A program made the position numbers and the translations under genes. The notes under the pieces were generated by a model that was not told the DNA's origin, ran no database searches, and worked only from the letters and a program-made list of their open reading frames with translations. 64,000 bases of DNA from NCBI GenBank assembly GCA_965238305.1, contig CBDEHK010000001.1:310001-374000 (forward strand), written 5' to 3'. Shown piece after piece: positions 54,095 to 62,708 of the stretch; the stretch's first letter is position 1, and each line of letters begins with the position of its first letter. Origin of the DNA: CBDCGJ01 sp965238305. GTDB taxonomy: Bacteria; Pseudomonadota; Alphaproteobacteria; GCA-2731375.

Positions 54095-57007
54095 ATGACA
54101 ACACAAGAACACGAAGGCTCCTCCTTCCTGTTCGGCACCAATAGTGCCTTTATTGAGCAGCTGTATCAGAAATATCTGACCAGCCCGCATTCCGTCGACG
54201 CCAGTTGGCAGCAGTTCTTTTCCACTCTCGGGGACGAAAGCGAAGACGTTTCGGCAGAAGCGCGTGGCGCTAGTTGGGCCCCGCGGGCGCAACTGGATTC
54301 GCCTTCGGACCCCTATGGAGTGTTGGAAAGCCCGCCGGCAATGTTCGAAACGGCGTCGCGCGCACCAGGCGCGGTCGGTGCCGTTAGTGCCGGCGACGTC
54401 CGCCGGGCCACCATGGATAGTTTGCAAGCCTTGATGATAATCCGCTTGCATCGGGTCCGCGGTCATCTGCACGCCAACTTAGACCCTTTAGGCTTATGGA
54501 AATTTCCGCCCCATAGTGAACTGGATCCCCGGACCTATGGATTTACCGATGCGGATATGGATCGGCCGATCTTTATTAACTTCGTCCTCGGTTTGGAAAC
54601 CGCCACGTTACGGGAAATTCTCGACATCCTGAACCGCACCTATTGTTCGACCATCGGTGTCGAATTCATGCATATCCACGATGCGGCGGAAAAAGCCTGG
54701 ATCCAGCAACGCATCGAAGGACGGCAGAAAGAAGTTAGTTTCACCGATAATGAAAAACGCAAAACCTTGCGTGTGTTGGTCGAATCCGAAGGCATCGAAC
54801 GCTTTTTGCATGTTCGTTATACCGGCACCAAGCGCTTTGGGCTGGAGGGTGCGGAATCGATGATGGCGGCATTGGATGCGGTGGCTTATCGCGGCGCCCA
54901 ATTGGGCGTAAAGGATATCTCCCTCGGGATGCCCCATCGCGGTCGCTTAAACGTATTGACCAATTTCATGATGAAACCCTTCACCGCGATTTTCAGCGAA
55001 TTCGAAGGGATCTCATCACACCCTTCCGACGTACAGGGCTCGGGTGACGTGAAATATCACCTCGGCACCTCCACCGATCGGGATTTTGGCGGTCACATGG
55101 TGCATTTGTCGCTATCCGCCAACCCCTCGCATCTTGAACTGGTCAATCCAGTCGCGTTGGGCAAAGCGCGGGCCAAGCAAACCCAGTTACTGGATCATGA
55201 CCGCAGCGAAGTGATGGCCGTGCTGATGCATGGCGATGCCGCTTTCGCCGGTCAGGGCCTGGTCGGGGAATGTTTTATGCTGTCGGATTTGGCTGGCTAT
55301 ACCAGCGGCGGCACGATCCACCTTATTGTCAATAATCAGATCGGTTTCACCACCAATCCTCATGCCAGCCGTTCTTCGCCCTATACCTCCGATGTGGCAA
55401 AACAGGTGGCGGCGCCGATTTTCCATGTCAATGGCGACGATCCCGAAGCGGTCTGTCACATGGCCAAACTTGCGGTCGAATTTCGCCAGCAATTCAAAAA
55501 AGACGTTGTCCTGGATATCGTCTGTTATCGCCGCTTTGGCCATAACGAGAGTGACGAGCCCGCCTTCACGCAGCCACATATGTATCGGGTGATTGCCAAC
55601 CATCCAACGACCCGGAAAATTTATGCCGACAAGCTGGTCGGTGAGGGGGTGATCAGCGCCGAAGAAGCGGAAAACATGGTGGCCGATTTCCATGCCCGAT
55701 TGGATCAAGACTTCGAAGCCGCCAAATCCTTCCGCGCCAACAAAGCAGATTGGTTGGAAGGCGAATGGTCCGGTCTGGAAGTCGCCAAAGGCGAAGCCAG
55801 GCGCGGCACCACCGGTGTTCGCCTGGACACCTTGAAGAAGATCGGCGAACGGCTAACCCATGTGCCCGAGACCTTTAACATGCACCGCACCATCCGCCGG
55901 CAGGTCGAGACCAAACGGAAAATTTTCGAAACCGGCGAAGGCGTCGACTGGGCAACGGCAGAGGCTTTGGCTTTTGCCTCGTTGCAACTGGAAGGTTTCC
56001 CGGTGCGATTGTCCGGCCAAGATTCAGCCCGCGGCACTTTTTCACAACGCCACAGCCAGTGGATCGACCAGGAAGACGAACATGTCTATACGCCGCTGGA
56101 AAACATTTCCAAAAAGCAGGCCAGCTTCGAAGTCATCAACAGCCCGCTTTCCGAACTCGCGGTGCTGGGTTTCGAATATGGTTATTCGATGGCGGAGCCG
56201 AATGGTCTGACCCTCTGGGAAGCGCAGTTTGGCGATTTTGCCAATGGGGCGCAGATGATCATCGACCAGTTCATCTCCTCCAGCGAAAGCAAATGGTTGC
56301 GGATGAGCGGCTTGGTGATGTTGTTACCGCATGGCTTCGAAGGGCAAGGGCCGGAACATTCCTCGGCCCGCCTGGAGCGCTATCTGCAACTTTGCGCTGA
56401 AGACAATATGCAAGTGGCGAACTGCACCACGCCGGCGAATTATTTCCATGTCCTGCGCCGACAATTAAACCGCAAGTTTCGCAAACCGCTAATCATTATG
56501 ACGCCGAAATCACTGCTGCGGCACAAGCTTTGCGTCAATACCTTGCCAGAACTTGCTGCAGGCTCGACATTCCATCGGGTTTTGTGGGATGACGCTGATT
56601 TGGAGCATATCCCTTATCAACTGAACGCCGACAACAAGATCAAGCGCGTGGTCGTTTGTAGCGGGAAAGTCTACTACGATCTACTTGAGGCGCGGGAGAA
56701 GGCAAACAAGAAAAATGTCTACCTGTTGCGGGTCGAGCAACTTTATCCCTTCCCCAGCCGGCCATTGGTGAAAGAAATCAAACGCTTCCCAAATGCGGAA
56801 ATTGTCTGGTGTCAGGAAGAACCGCAAAACATGGGCGCCTGGACCTTTATGGAGCCGAGGTTAGAAAGCGTTTTGACCCGCTTCAAACACAAATACAAAC
56901 GCGCCAGTTATGCCGGACGACCGGAAAGTGCCTCAACCGCAACCGGGTCTGGAAAACAACATACTGAACAACAAAACCAACTTGTAAACGAGGCATTGGG
57001 GCTTTGA
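54095..57007 (+). CDS. sucA: 2-oxoglutarate dehydrogenase E1
   Basis: 970 residues from ATG 54095. A TTG at 54068 would add nine residues and cannot be excluded. The N-terminus has FLFGTNSAFIEQLYQKYL, the E1o signature. The thiamine diphosphate domains show LGMPHRGRLNVL, HLSLSANPSHLE, the GDAAFAGQG segment, HVNGDDPEAV and RYGHNE-type RFGHNESDEP. The C-terminal half has EFGYSMAEPN-type FEYGYSMAEPN and GQGPEHSSARLERYL. It decarboxylates 2-oxoglutarate and passes succinyl to the lipoyl arm of SucB. Confidence 0.98.
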   Translation: MTTQEHEGSSFLFGTNSAFIEQLYQKYLTSPHSVDASWQQFFSTLGDESEDVSAEARGASWAPRAQLDSPSDPYGVLESPPAMFETASRAPGAVGAVSAGDVRRATMDSLQALMIIRLHRVRGHLHANLDPLGLWKFPPHSELDPRTYGFTDADMDRPIFINFVLGLETATLREILDILNRTYCSTIGVEFMHIHDAAEKAWIQQRIEGRQKEVSFTDNEKRKTLRVLVESEGIERFLHVRYTGTKRFGLEGAESMMAALDAVAYRGAQLGVKDISLGMPHRGRLNVLTNFMMKPFTAIFSEFEGISSHPSDVQGSGDVKYHLGTSTDRDFGGHMVHLSLSANPSHLELVNPVALGKARAKQTQLLDHDRSEVMAVLMHGDAAFAGQGLVGECFMLSDLAGYTSGGTIHLIVNNQIGFTTNPHASRSSPYTSDVAKQVAAPIFHVNGDDPEAVCHMAKLAVEFRQQFKKDVVLDIVCYRRFGHNESDEPAFTQPHMYRVIANHPTTRKIYADKLVGEGVISAEEAENMVADFHARLDQDFEAAKSFRANKADWLEGEWSGLEVAKGEARRGTTGVRLDTLKKIGERLTHVPETFNMHRTIRRQVETKRKIFETGEGVDWATAEALAFASLQLEGFPVRLSGQDSARGTFSQRHSQWIDQEDEHVYTPLENISKKQASFEVINSPLSELAVLGFEYGYSMAEPNGLTLWEAQFGDFANGAQMIIDQFISSSESKWLRMSGLVMLLPHGFEGQGPEHSSARLERYLQLCAEDNMQVANCTTPANYFHVLRRQLNRKFRKPLIIMTPKSLLRHKLCVNTLPELAAGSTFHRVLWDDADLEHIPYQLNADNKIKRVVVCSGKVYYDLLEAREKANKKNVYLLRVEQLYPFPSRPLVKEIKRFPNAEIVWCQEEPQNMGAWTFMEPRLESVLTRFKHKYKRASYAGRPESASTATGSGKQHTEQQNQLVNEALGL

Positions 57008-57053
57008 GTGCCGCTGCCGACTTGAATGTAACCAGAAAAGATAGGCCGGAAAA

Positions 57054-58367
57054 ATGGCAGATATAGTAGTTCCCGCCCTGGGCGAATCGATTACTGAAGC
57101 GACCGTCGCGCAATGGTTTAAAAATGTCGGCGATGCGGTCAAGCGTGATGAGCCCTTGGTCGAGTTGGAGACTGACAAAGTGGCCTTGGAAGTCGCTAGT
57201 CCGAGCGACGGCGTGTTGACGGAAATTGCTGCCGGACCGGACGCAACGGTGGCCCCGGGCGCGATCCTGGGCCAAGTCGCCGAAGGTGAAGGCGCCGCGG
57301 CGGAGCCGGCGGCCGCAGCAACACCCGCACCGGCACCCACACCCACTCCTGCAGCGACCCCGGCGCCAGCGCCGGTTGCCGCAGCTGCCCCTGCACCGGC
57401 ACCTGCTGCACCGGTCTCGGCGGCGAGCCCGGCCCTGTCTCCGGCAGTGCGGCGCCTGGTGCAAGAACACGGTTTGAGCGCCGCCCAAATACCAGCAACT
57501 GGAAAAAATGGCCGATTGTCTAAAGATGACGTGCAACGCTTTGTCGATAGCGGTGCGGCGGCGCAACCAGCGCCAGCGCCTGCCACTGCACCCGCTCCAG
57601 TCGCCCAGGCGCCAGCACCGACATTGGCACCAGCCGACCATCAACCCGCCAGCACGCGTCCCCATGCGGCGCGGGAAGAAATCGTCCGCATGACCCGCTT
57701 GCGCAAAACCATCGCCAGGCGCCTGAAGGATGCCCAGAACACGGCAGCAATGCTGACCACCTATAACGAAGTCGATATGTCCGGGGTGATGAATGCGCGG
57801 AAGAAATATCGCGATCTGTTCGAGAAACGCCACGGCGTTCGCGTCGGGTTCATGAGTTTCTTTGTCCGCGCCTGCGTCCTGGCTTTAAAACAAGTACCGG
57901 CGGTGAATGCGGAAGTCGACGGCGACAACCTGGTTTATAAAAACTACTACAATATCGGCGTTGCTGTGGGCACACCAAATGGCCTGGTCGTGCCGGTTCT
58001 GAATGACGCCGATAATATGAGTTTCGCCGACATTGAAGGGACAATTTCCGATTACGGCCGCCGCGCCCGCGATGGCAAATTGTCGATTGATGAAATGCAG
58101 GGCGGGACGTTCACGATTTCCAATGGCGGTGTCTATGGCTCGCTAATGTCGATGCCGATCTTGAACCCACCGCAATCGGGAATTCTGGGCATGCATAAAA
58201 TTCAGGAACGCGCGATGGTCGTCGACGGCGAAATAAAGATCTGTCCGATGATGTATCTGGCGATGAGTTACGATCACCGCATCATCGATGGCAGCGAAGC
58301 CGTCACCTTCCTTGTGAAGGTCAAAGAATATGTGGAAGAGCCGGAACGTTTGCTGCTGGAAGTCTGA
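57054..58367 (+). CDS. sucB: Dihydrolipoamide succinyltransferase (E2 of OGDH)
   Basis: 437 residues. The lipoyl domain (1-78) has the lipoylated lysine K42 in ELETDKVALEV. A long Ala/Pro linker precedes the E3/E1-binding domain (SPAVRRLVQEHGLSAAQI, GRLSKDDVQRF), then a second Ala/Pro linker. The catalytic core ends YDHRIIDGSEAVTFL, with the His and Asp of acyltransfer. It forms the multimeric core of the complex. Confidence 0.98.
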   Translation: MADIVVPALGESITEATVAQWFKNVGDAVKRDEPLVELETDKVALEVASPSDGVLTEIAAGPDATVAPGAILGQVAEGEGAAAEPAAAATPAPAPTPTPAATPAPAPVAAAAPAPAPAAPVSAASPALSPAVRRLVQEHGLSAAQIPATGKNGRLSKDDVQRFVDSGAAAQPAPAPATAPAPVAQAPAPTLAPADHQPASTRPHAAREEIVRMTRLRKTIARRLKDAQNTAAMLTTYNEVDMSGVMNARKKYRDLFEKRHGVRVGFMSFFVRACVLALKQVPAVNAEVDGDNLVYKNYYNIGVAVGTPNGLVVPVLNDADNMSFADIEGTISDYGRRARDGKLSIDEMQGGTFTISNGGVYGSLMSMPILNPPQSGILGMHKIQERAMVVDGEIKICPMMYLAMSYDHRIIDGSEAVTFLVKVKEYVEEPERLLLEV

Positions 58368-58395
58368 TTGAGACGATCGCATTGGGAATTGAGAG

Positions 58396-59808
58396 ATGAG
58401 TGAAGATAACTTCGACGTCATATTTATAGGCGGCGGCCCGGGTGGTTATGCCGGGGCGATTAAAGCGGCGCAGCTGGGTCTGAAAACGGCTTGCGTTGAA
58501 AGCCGCGGCAGTTTGGGCGGCACCTGCCTGAATGTAGGCTGCATTCCCTCGAAAGCGCTGCTGGAAAGCTCGCATCACTATGCGACGGCAAAAGAGGAAT
58601 TCGCCGAACATGGCATCAAAGCGGACGGCTTAACCGTCGACCTGCAAGCGATGATGAAACGCAAAGACGATGTCGTCTCCGGCCTGACCGAAGGCATTGA
58701 AGGGTTATTCAAGAAAAACAAAGTTGAATATATCGAAGGTCATGGAACCATCGAAACTGCCGGTAAAGTCGCGGTTAAGATGAACGATGGCGATGATCGC
58801 ACGTTAGAAACGGAAAACATTGTGATCGCCACCGGCTCTGATGTCATGGGGTTGCCGGGCATTAAAATCGACGAGAAAAAAGTCGTTTCCTCCACCGGCG
58901 CGCTCGCCCTCGACAAAGTGCCAAAACATCTTGTTGTTGTTGGCGGCGGTTATATTGGCCTTGAAATGGGATCGGTTTGGGCCCGCCTGGGATCGAAAGT
59001 TACCGTTGTTGAATTTCTCGACCGGATCACGCCGGGCATGGATACCGAATTGTCCCGCCACTTGATGCGGGCGCTCACCGCCCAAGGCATGGAGTTCCGC
59101 CTGAAAACCAAAGTCACCGGCGCTGCGGTCACGAAATCCGGTGTCGACCTAACCGTTGAGCCGGCCGCCGGCGGTGATGAGGAAGTCATCAAGGCGAACA
59201 CAGTCCTTGTCTCTATCGGTCGCAAACCCTTCACCGATGGCCTGGGTCTGAAAGAAGCGGGCGTCGAAATGGATGCGCGTGGTTTTGTCCCGGTCGACGA
59301 AGATTATCAAACCAATATAACCGGCATCTTCGCCATTGGCGACGTGATCCCGGACAAGCCGATGCTGGCCCATAAGGCGGAAGAAGAGGGCGCGGTCGTC
59401 GCCGAACTGCTGGCCGGCCATGTCGGTGCGGTGAATTACGGCGCCATCCCCGGCGTCGTCTATACTTGGCCGGAAGTCGCCACGGTCGGCAAAAGCGAAG
59501 ACGAATTAAAAACCGACGGGATCAAATACAACAAGGGCCGCTTCCCCTTTGCCGCCAATAGTCGGGCCCGCGCCACCGGCGACCAGGAAGGATTTGTCAA
59601 GATCCTGGCCGATGCCACAACCGACCAGGTGCTGGGTGCGCATATCATCGGTCCCGACGCCGGCACCATGATTGCGGAACTAGTCCTAGCGATTGACGCC
59701 GGCTTAAGTGCGGAAGATGTTGCCCTGACCTGTCATGCCCACCCGACCCTGAACGAAGCGGTCAAAGAAGCCGCCATGTCAGTGAACGGCAAACCGATCA
59801 ATATGTGA
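58396..59808 (+). CDS. lpdA: Dihydrolipoamide dehydrogenase (E3)
   Basis: 470 residues. FAD site IGGGPGGYAGAIKAAQLG, redox disulfide C44/C49 in GGTCLNVGCIPSKALL, NAD site VVGGGYIGLEMGSVWARLG, GIFAIGDVI, and C-terminal HAHPTLNEAVKEA with the catalytic His-Glu. It reoxidises the lipoyl arms. It is last of the TCA enzymes in the run and may also serve other 2-oxo acid complexes. Confidence 0.97.
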   Translation: MSEDNFDVIFIGGGPGGYAGAIKAAQLGLKTACVESRGSLGGTCLNVGCIPSKALLESSHHYATAKEEFAEHGIKADGLTVDLQAMMKRKDDVVSGLTEGIEGLFKKNKVEYIEGHGTIETAGKVAVKMNDGDDRTLETENIVIATGSDVMGLPGIKIDEKKVVSSTGALALDKVPKHLVVVGGGYIGLEMGSVWARLGSKVTVVEFLDRITPGMDTELSRHLMRALTAQGMEFRLKTKVTGAAVTKSGVDLTVEPAAGGDEEVIKANTVLVSIGRKPFTDGLGLKEAGVEMDARGFVPVDEDYQTNITGIFAIGDVIPDKPMLAHKAEEEGAVVAELLAGHVGAVNYGAIPGVVYTWPEVATVGKSEDELKTDGIKYNKGRFPFAANSRARATGDQEGFVKILADATTDQVLGAHIIGPDAGTMIAELVLAIDAGLSAEDVALTCHAHPTLNEAVKEAAMSVNGKPINM

Positions 59809-59818
59809 TTTCCCGCGC

Positions 59819-60283
59819 ATGGCCGAAGATGGACTAAAATTTGTCTGGGGTGAATTCGACGATCTGACAAATCGCGATCTGTATGCGACTTTGCAACTGC
59901 GTCAGAACGTTTTTGTGCTGGAGCAGAAGTGTTTCTATCCCGATATCGATGGCCTGGATCCCGAAGCGTTCCATTTGCAGGCCCAGGATCGACAATCGGG
60001 GGCGCTTGCCGGATATCTTCGGGTGCTTTGGGAAGACCCTGACCTGGCGCGTATCGGCCGGGTCGTGGTCGATCCGGCTTTTCGCCGCCGTGGTTTATCC
60101 GACAGCATGTTACAAGTCGCCATCCGGCGAATTCGCGGCGAGCAGCCGGCGGCGACGATTATGTTATCGGCGCAAAGTTATCTGATCGAAATGTATGCCC
60201 GCGCCGGTTTCCAAGTTACCTCGGAAGAATATCTCGAAGACGGTATTCCCCATACCGACATGTCGTTACCGCCCGCCACCTGA
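59819..60283 (+). CDS. GNAT N-acetyltransferase, ElaA type
   Basis: 154 residues. ElaA signature LYATLQLRQNVFVLEQKCFYPDIDGLD, the acetyl-CoA pyrophosphate loop RVVVDPAFRRRGLSDSML (Q/RxxGxG/A variant), and LSAQSYLIEMYARAGF. The substrate is unknown. It lies 10 bases after lpdA, so it is probably co-transcribed. Its end overlaps the convergent xerC gene by 18 bases. Confidence 0.94.
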   Translation: MAEDGLKFVWGEFDDLTNRDLYATLQLRQNVFVLEQKCFYPDIDGLDPEAFHLQAQDRQSGALAGYLRVLWEDPDLARIGRVVVDPAFRRRGLSDSMLQVAIRRIRGEQPAATIMLSAQSYLIEMYARAGFQVTSEEYLEDGIPHTDMSLPPAT

Positions 60284-61264
60284 GCGGGCCCGGGGATGAG
60301 ATTTATTGTAGATATCCAACAGCCGTTGCGTGTCGACTTCGGTATAGCGTTGGGTCGTCGAAAGGCTGGCATGGCCAAGCAATTCCTGGATCGTTCTTAA
60401 ATCACCGCCACCGCCGAGTAGATGGGTAGCAAAGGAATGACGCAAAGCGTGCGGTGTCGCCGTTTCCGGCAAACTCAGCAACCGGCGGACCTCCTGCAGG
60501 CGGCCTTGAATGATACGCGGGTTCAGACGTTTGCCGCGAATTCCGACAAAAAGCGGCCCCTCAGCGGACAATAGATGTGGGCAGAGATCGACATATTCAT
60601 CGACCGCCTCGCGCACCACCGGCAGCGTTGGCACCAACCGGTCTTTGCCGCCTTTACCACGAATATGCAACGCCTCACCCAGCGGCGCATCTTGTCGGTC
60701 CAATAACAAGGCTTCCGAAATCCGCAAGCCACAACCATAAAGCAGCAAAATTACCGCCAGGTCGCGGGCCTGCACCCAAGCCCGCGGGTCCAGCGACGGC
60801 AATTCATCCTGCACCGCTTGAGTTTCGGAAACGGACAATGGTTTCGGGATCGAATGCGGCAGCTTCGGCGTTCGGACATTGCTGATCGCCGCATTTTTGA
60901 ATATTTGATTGCGCTCGCCATAGCGAAATAGACTGCGCACCGCCGAAAAACCGCGGGCGATGGAGGTCGTGGTCATGCCGGCGTTATGCTGTCGGCTCAA
61001 ATAGGCGCGGAAGTCCATCGTCGACAGATCCGCTAGGGCTGCAAGCGAGATTTGCGCGGCCAAATGATCAAACAGGAAGGTGTAAAATGTCAGCAGATCG
61101 TGGGCATAAGCGGTTTGCGTATGCGCGGCGACCCGGCGCTCCGTTTGCAACCAAACAAACCAGGCTTGGGTAAGTTTGATAATGTCCCGATCACCATATA
61201 CCGCCAGGCGGTCGTTATCGAACTCGATTGCGGGCTGGCCCGCTATACCGGCAGATCCAACCAT
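60266..61264 (-). CDS. xerC: Tyrosine recombinase XerC-type
   Basis: 332 residues. A SAM-like N-terminal domain (about 25-120) and the catalytic domain with R181 (GCGLRISE), a lysine in RGKGGKDR, H272 and R275 (HALRH), H298 (LGHAS) and Y307 (RYTEVD). All six catalytic positions are present. It resolves chromosome dimers with XerD at dif. It overlaps the DUF484 gene by 22 bases, a common gene pair. No integrase-like neighbours are seen, so it is the housekeeping copy. Confidence 0.95.
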   Translation of the reverse strand: MVGSAGIAGQPAIEFDNDRLAVYGDRDIIKLTQAWFVWLQTERRVAAHTQTAYAHDLLTFYTFLFDHLAAQISLAALADLSTMDFRAYLSRQHNAGMTTTSIARGFSAVRSLFRYGERNQIFKNAAISNVRTPKLPHSIPKPLSVSETQAVQDELPSLDPRAWVQARDLAVILLLYGCGLRISEALLLDRQDAPLGEALHIRGKGGKDRLVPTLPVVREAVDEYVDLCPHLLSAEGPLFVGIRGKRLNPRIIQGRLQEVRRLLSLPETATPHALRHSFATHLLGGGGDLRTIQELLGHASLSTTQRYTEVDTQRLLDIYNKSHPRARSGGGR

Positions 61265-61971
61265 GCCCGAAACTGTTGTTCAATCACATTAACCAGAAAG
61301 CGTAAAAGTTCGGTTCCCTGCCCCGATTGGAATTTATCTTTGTCCCGGGAACCGAGCGCCAAGACCCCAACCGATGCTTTCGAGGATATATTCATCCGCG
61401 CGAGCGCAAAACTATTGACCACGCCACTGGCCGGACCAAAGATAACAGTGTCTGGCGGCGAGCCTTCTTGCAGTAAAAATTCCTCGCCCGGGCCCAAAAT
61501 ATTGTCGACCGCATCTTGCGGCAAAACATAAACGGCGGAGCGGCCGACCTGACCCAAAGGATCATTGTTCGCGGCTTCCACACAAAGACTGACCACATCG
61601 ATACGCAGAATATCGGCCAAATCATTGGTGATGATATTGACCATGCGTTCAAAACTATCGGCGGACAGGATCGACAAAATCCCGTCTTGCACTTCCGTCT
61701 GCGCTTTCACGTTGGCGCGCCACGCTTCAACAATATCGCCTTGCGAGCCTTCCAGGCGACCGACATCTTGACGCAGGCGCTCGACCATGAATTGTTGCAA
61801 GTCGACAACCTGACGCTCCTGATAACGTTCTGCCGGCGTCAATTGACGTAGAATATCGGCATTTTCATCAAAGAATTGCGGGTGGTCGAGGAGATATTGG
61901 CGAACCAGGTCCGCCGACACAGTACTCGCTACCGCGATTTCCGATTTCTTCTGTTTCTTTTCACTCGACAT
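61243..61971 (-). CDS. DUF484 family protein
   Basis: 242 residues. The N-terminal LVRQYLLDHPQFFDENADILRQL is diagnostic, then VVDLQQFMVERLRQDV (coiled coil), and a GAF-like fold (VVSLCVEA, SFALARMNI, GVLALGSRDKDKFQSGQGTELLRFL). The function is unknown. It is typically just upstream of xerC, as here. Confidence 0.94.
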   Translation of the reverse strand: MSSEKKQKKSEIAVASTVSADLVRQYLLDHPQFFDENADILRQLTPAERYQERQVVDLQQFMVERLRQDVGRLEGSQGDIVEAWRANVKAQTEVQDGILSILSADSFERMVNIITNDLADILRIDVVSLCVEAANNDPLGQVGRSAVYVLPQDAVDNILGPGEEFLLQEGSPPDTVIFGPASGVVNSFALARMNISSKASVGVLALGSRDKDKFQSGQGTELLRFLVNVIEQQFRAWLDLPV

Positions 61972-61987
61972 TTACAAAACCACCACG

Positions 61988-62647
61988 CTAATCAACAATC
62001 TTCTGTCCGGTTTTTTCCCAATCCGCCAAGAACGCTTCCAAACCTTTGTCGGTCAGCGGATGCTTGGCCAATTGCCGGATCACATTCGCCGGCATCGTCG
62101 CGACATCCGCGCCCAAGCGGGCGGACTGCAAAACATGCTCTGTATGACGAATAGAGGCGACCAACACTTCGGTGGTGAATTCGTCATAATTATCATAGAT
62201 GTCAACAATATCGGCGATCAATTCCATCCCATCCAGACCAATATCATCGAGGCGTCCGACAAATGGCGAGATGAAAGTGGCGCCGGCTTTAGCTGCCAAC
62301 AACGCCTGATTGGCAGAGAAACACAAGGTCACATTGACCATCTTGCCTTGATCCGACAGGGTCCGACAGGCCTTGAGGCCAGCCATGGTCAAGGGAACTT
62401 TGATACAAATATTGTCCGCTATTTTGGTCAAACGCGCCGCTTCCGCCAACATCCCATCAGTATCCAAGGCCGTAACTTCGGCACTCACCGGACCTTCGAC
62501 GATGTCGCAAATCTCCGCCACGACTTCAAAAAAATCGCGGCCTGTTTTGGCGATCAAAGAGGGGTTGGTTGTAACCCCATCCAACAGCCCAGTTGCCGCC
62601 ATATCCCGGATTTCTGCCGTGTCGGCTGTGTCGACAAAAAACTTCAT
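61988..62647 (-). CDS. fsa: Fructose-6-phosphate aldolase/transaldolase (TalC type)
   Basis: 219 residues, the short TalC/FSA length. MKFFVDTADTAEIRDMAATG, DGVTTNPSLI, the Schiff-base lysine K83 in ICIKVPLT, and FISPFVGRLDDIG. It cleaves or transfers dihydroxyacetone units. Short family members include both true transaldolases and fructose-6-phosphate aldolases, and the sequence does not decide. It is 17 bases upstream of DUF484 on the same strand. Confidence 0.92.
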   Translation of the reverse strand: MKFFVDTADTAEIRDMAATGLLDGVTTNPSLIAKTGRDFFEVVAEICDIVEGPVSAEVTALDTDGMLAEAARLTKIADNICIKVPLTMAGLKACRTLSDQGKMVNVTLCFSANQALLAAKAGATFISPFVGRLDDIGLDGMELIADIVDIYDNYDEFTTEVLVASIRHTEHVLQSARLGADVATMPANVIRQLAKHPLTDKGLEAFLADWEKTGQKIVD

Positions 62648-62708
62648 ACGAAAGACCCTTTGTACCGTTACCCTATGATTGATTCGAATCTTGAAAAGAG
62701 TTTAACCG

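Noticed and set aside
57226..57700. Long plus- and minus-strand open frames across the sucB linker
   Set aside because: They arise from GC-rich Ala/Pro codons read in other frames.
60266..61264. XerC-type recombinase as a phage or integron integrase
   Set aside because: It is paired with DUF484 and has no mobile-element neighbours or attachment-site signs.
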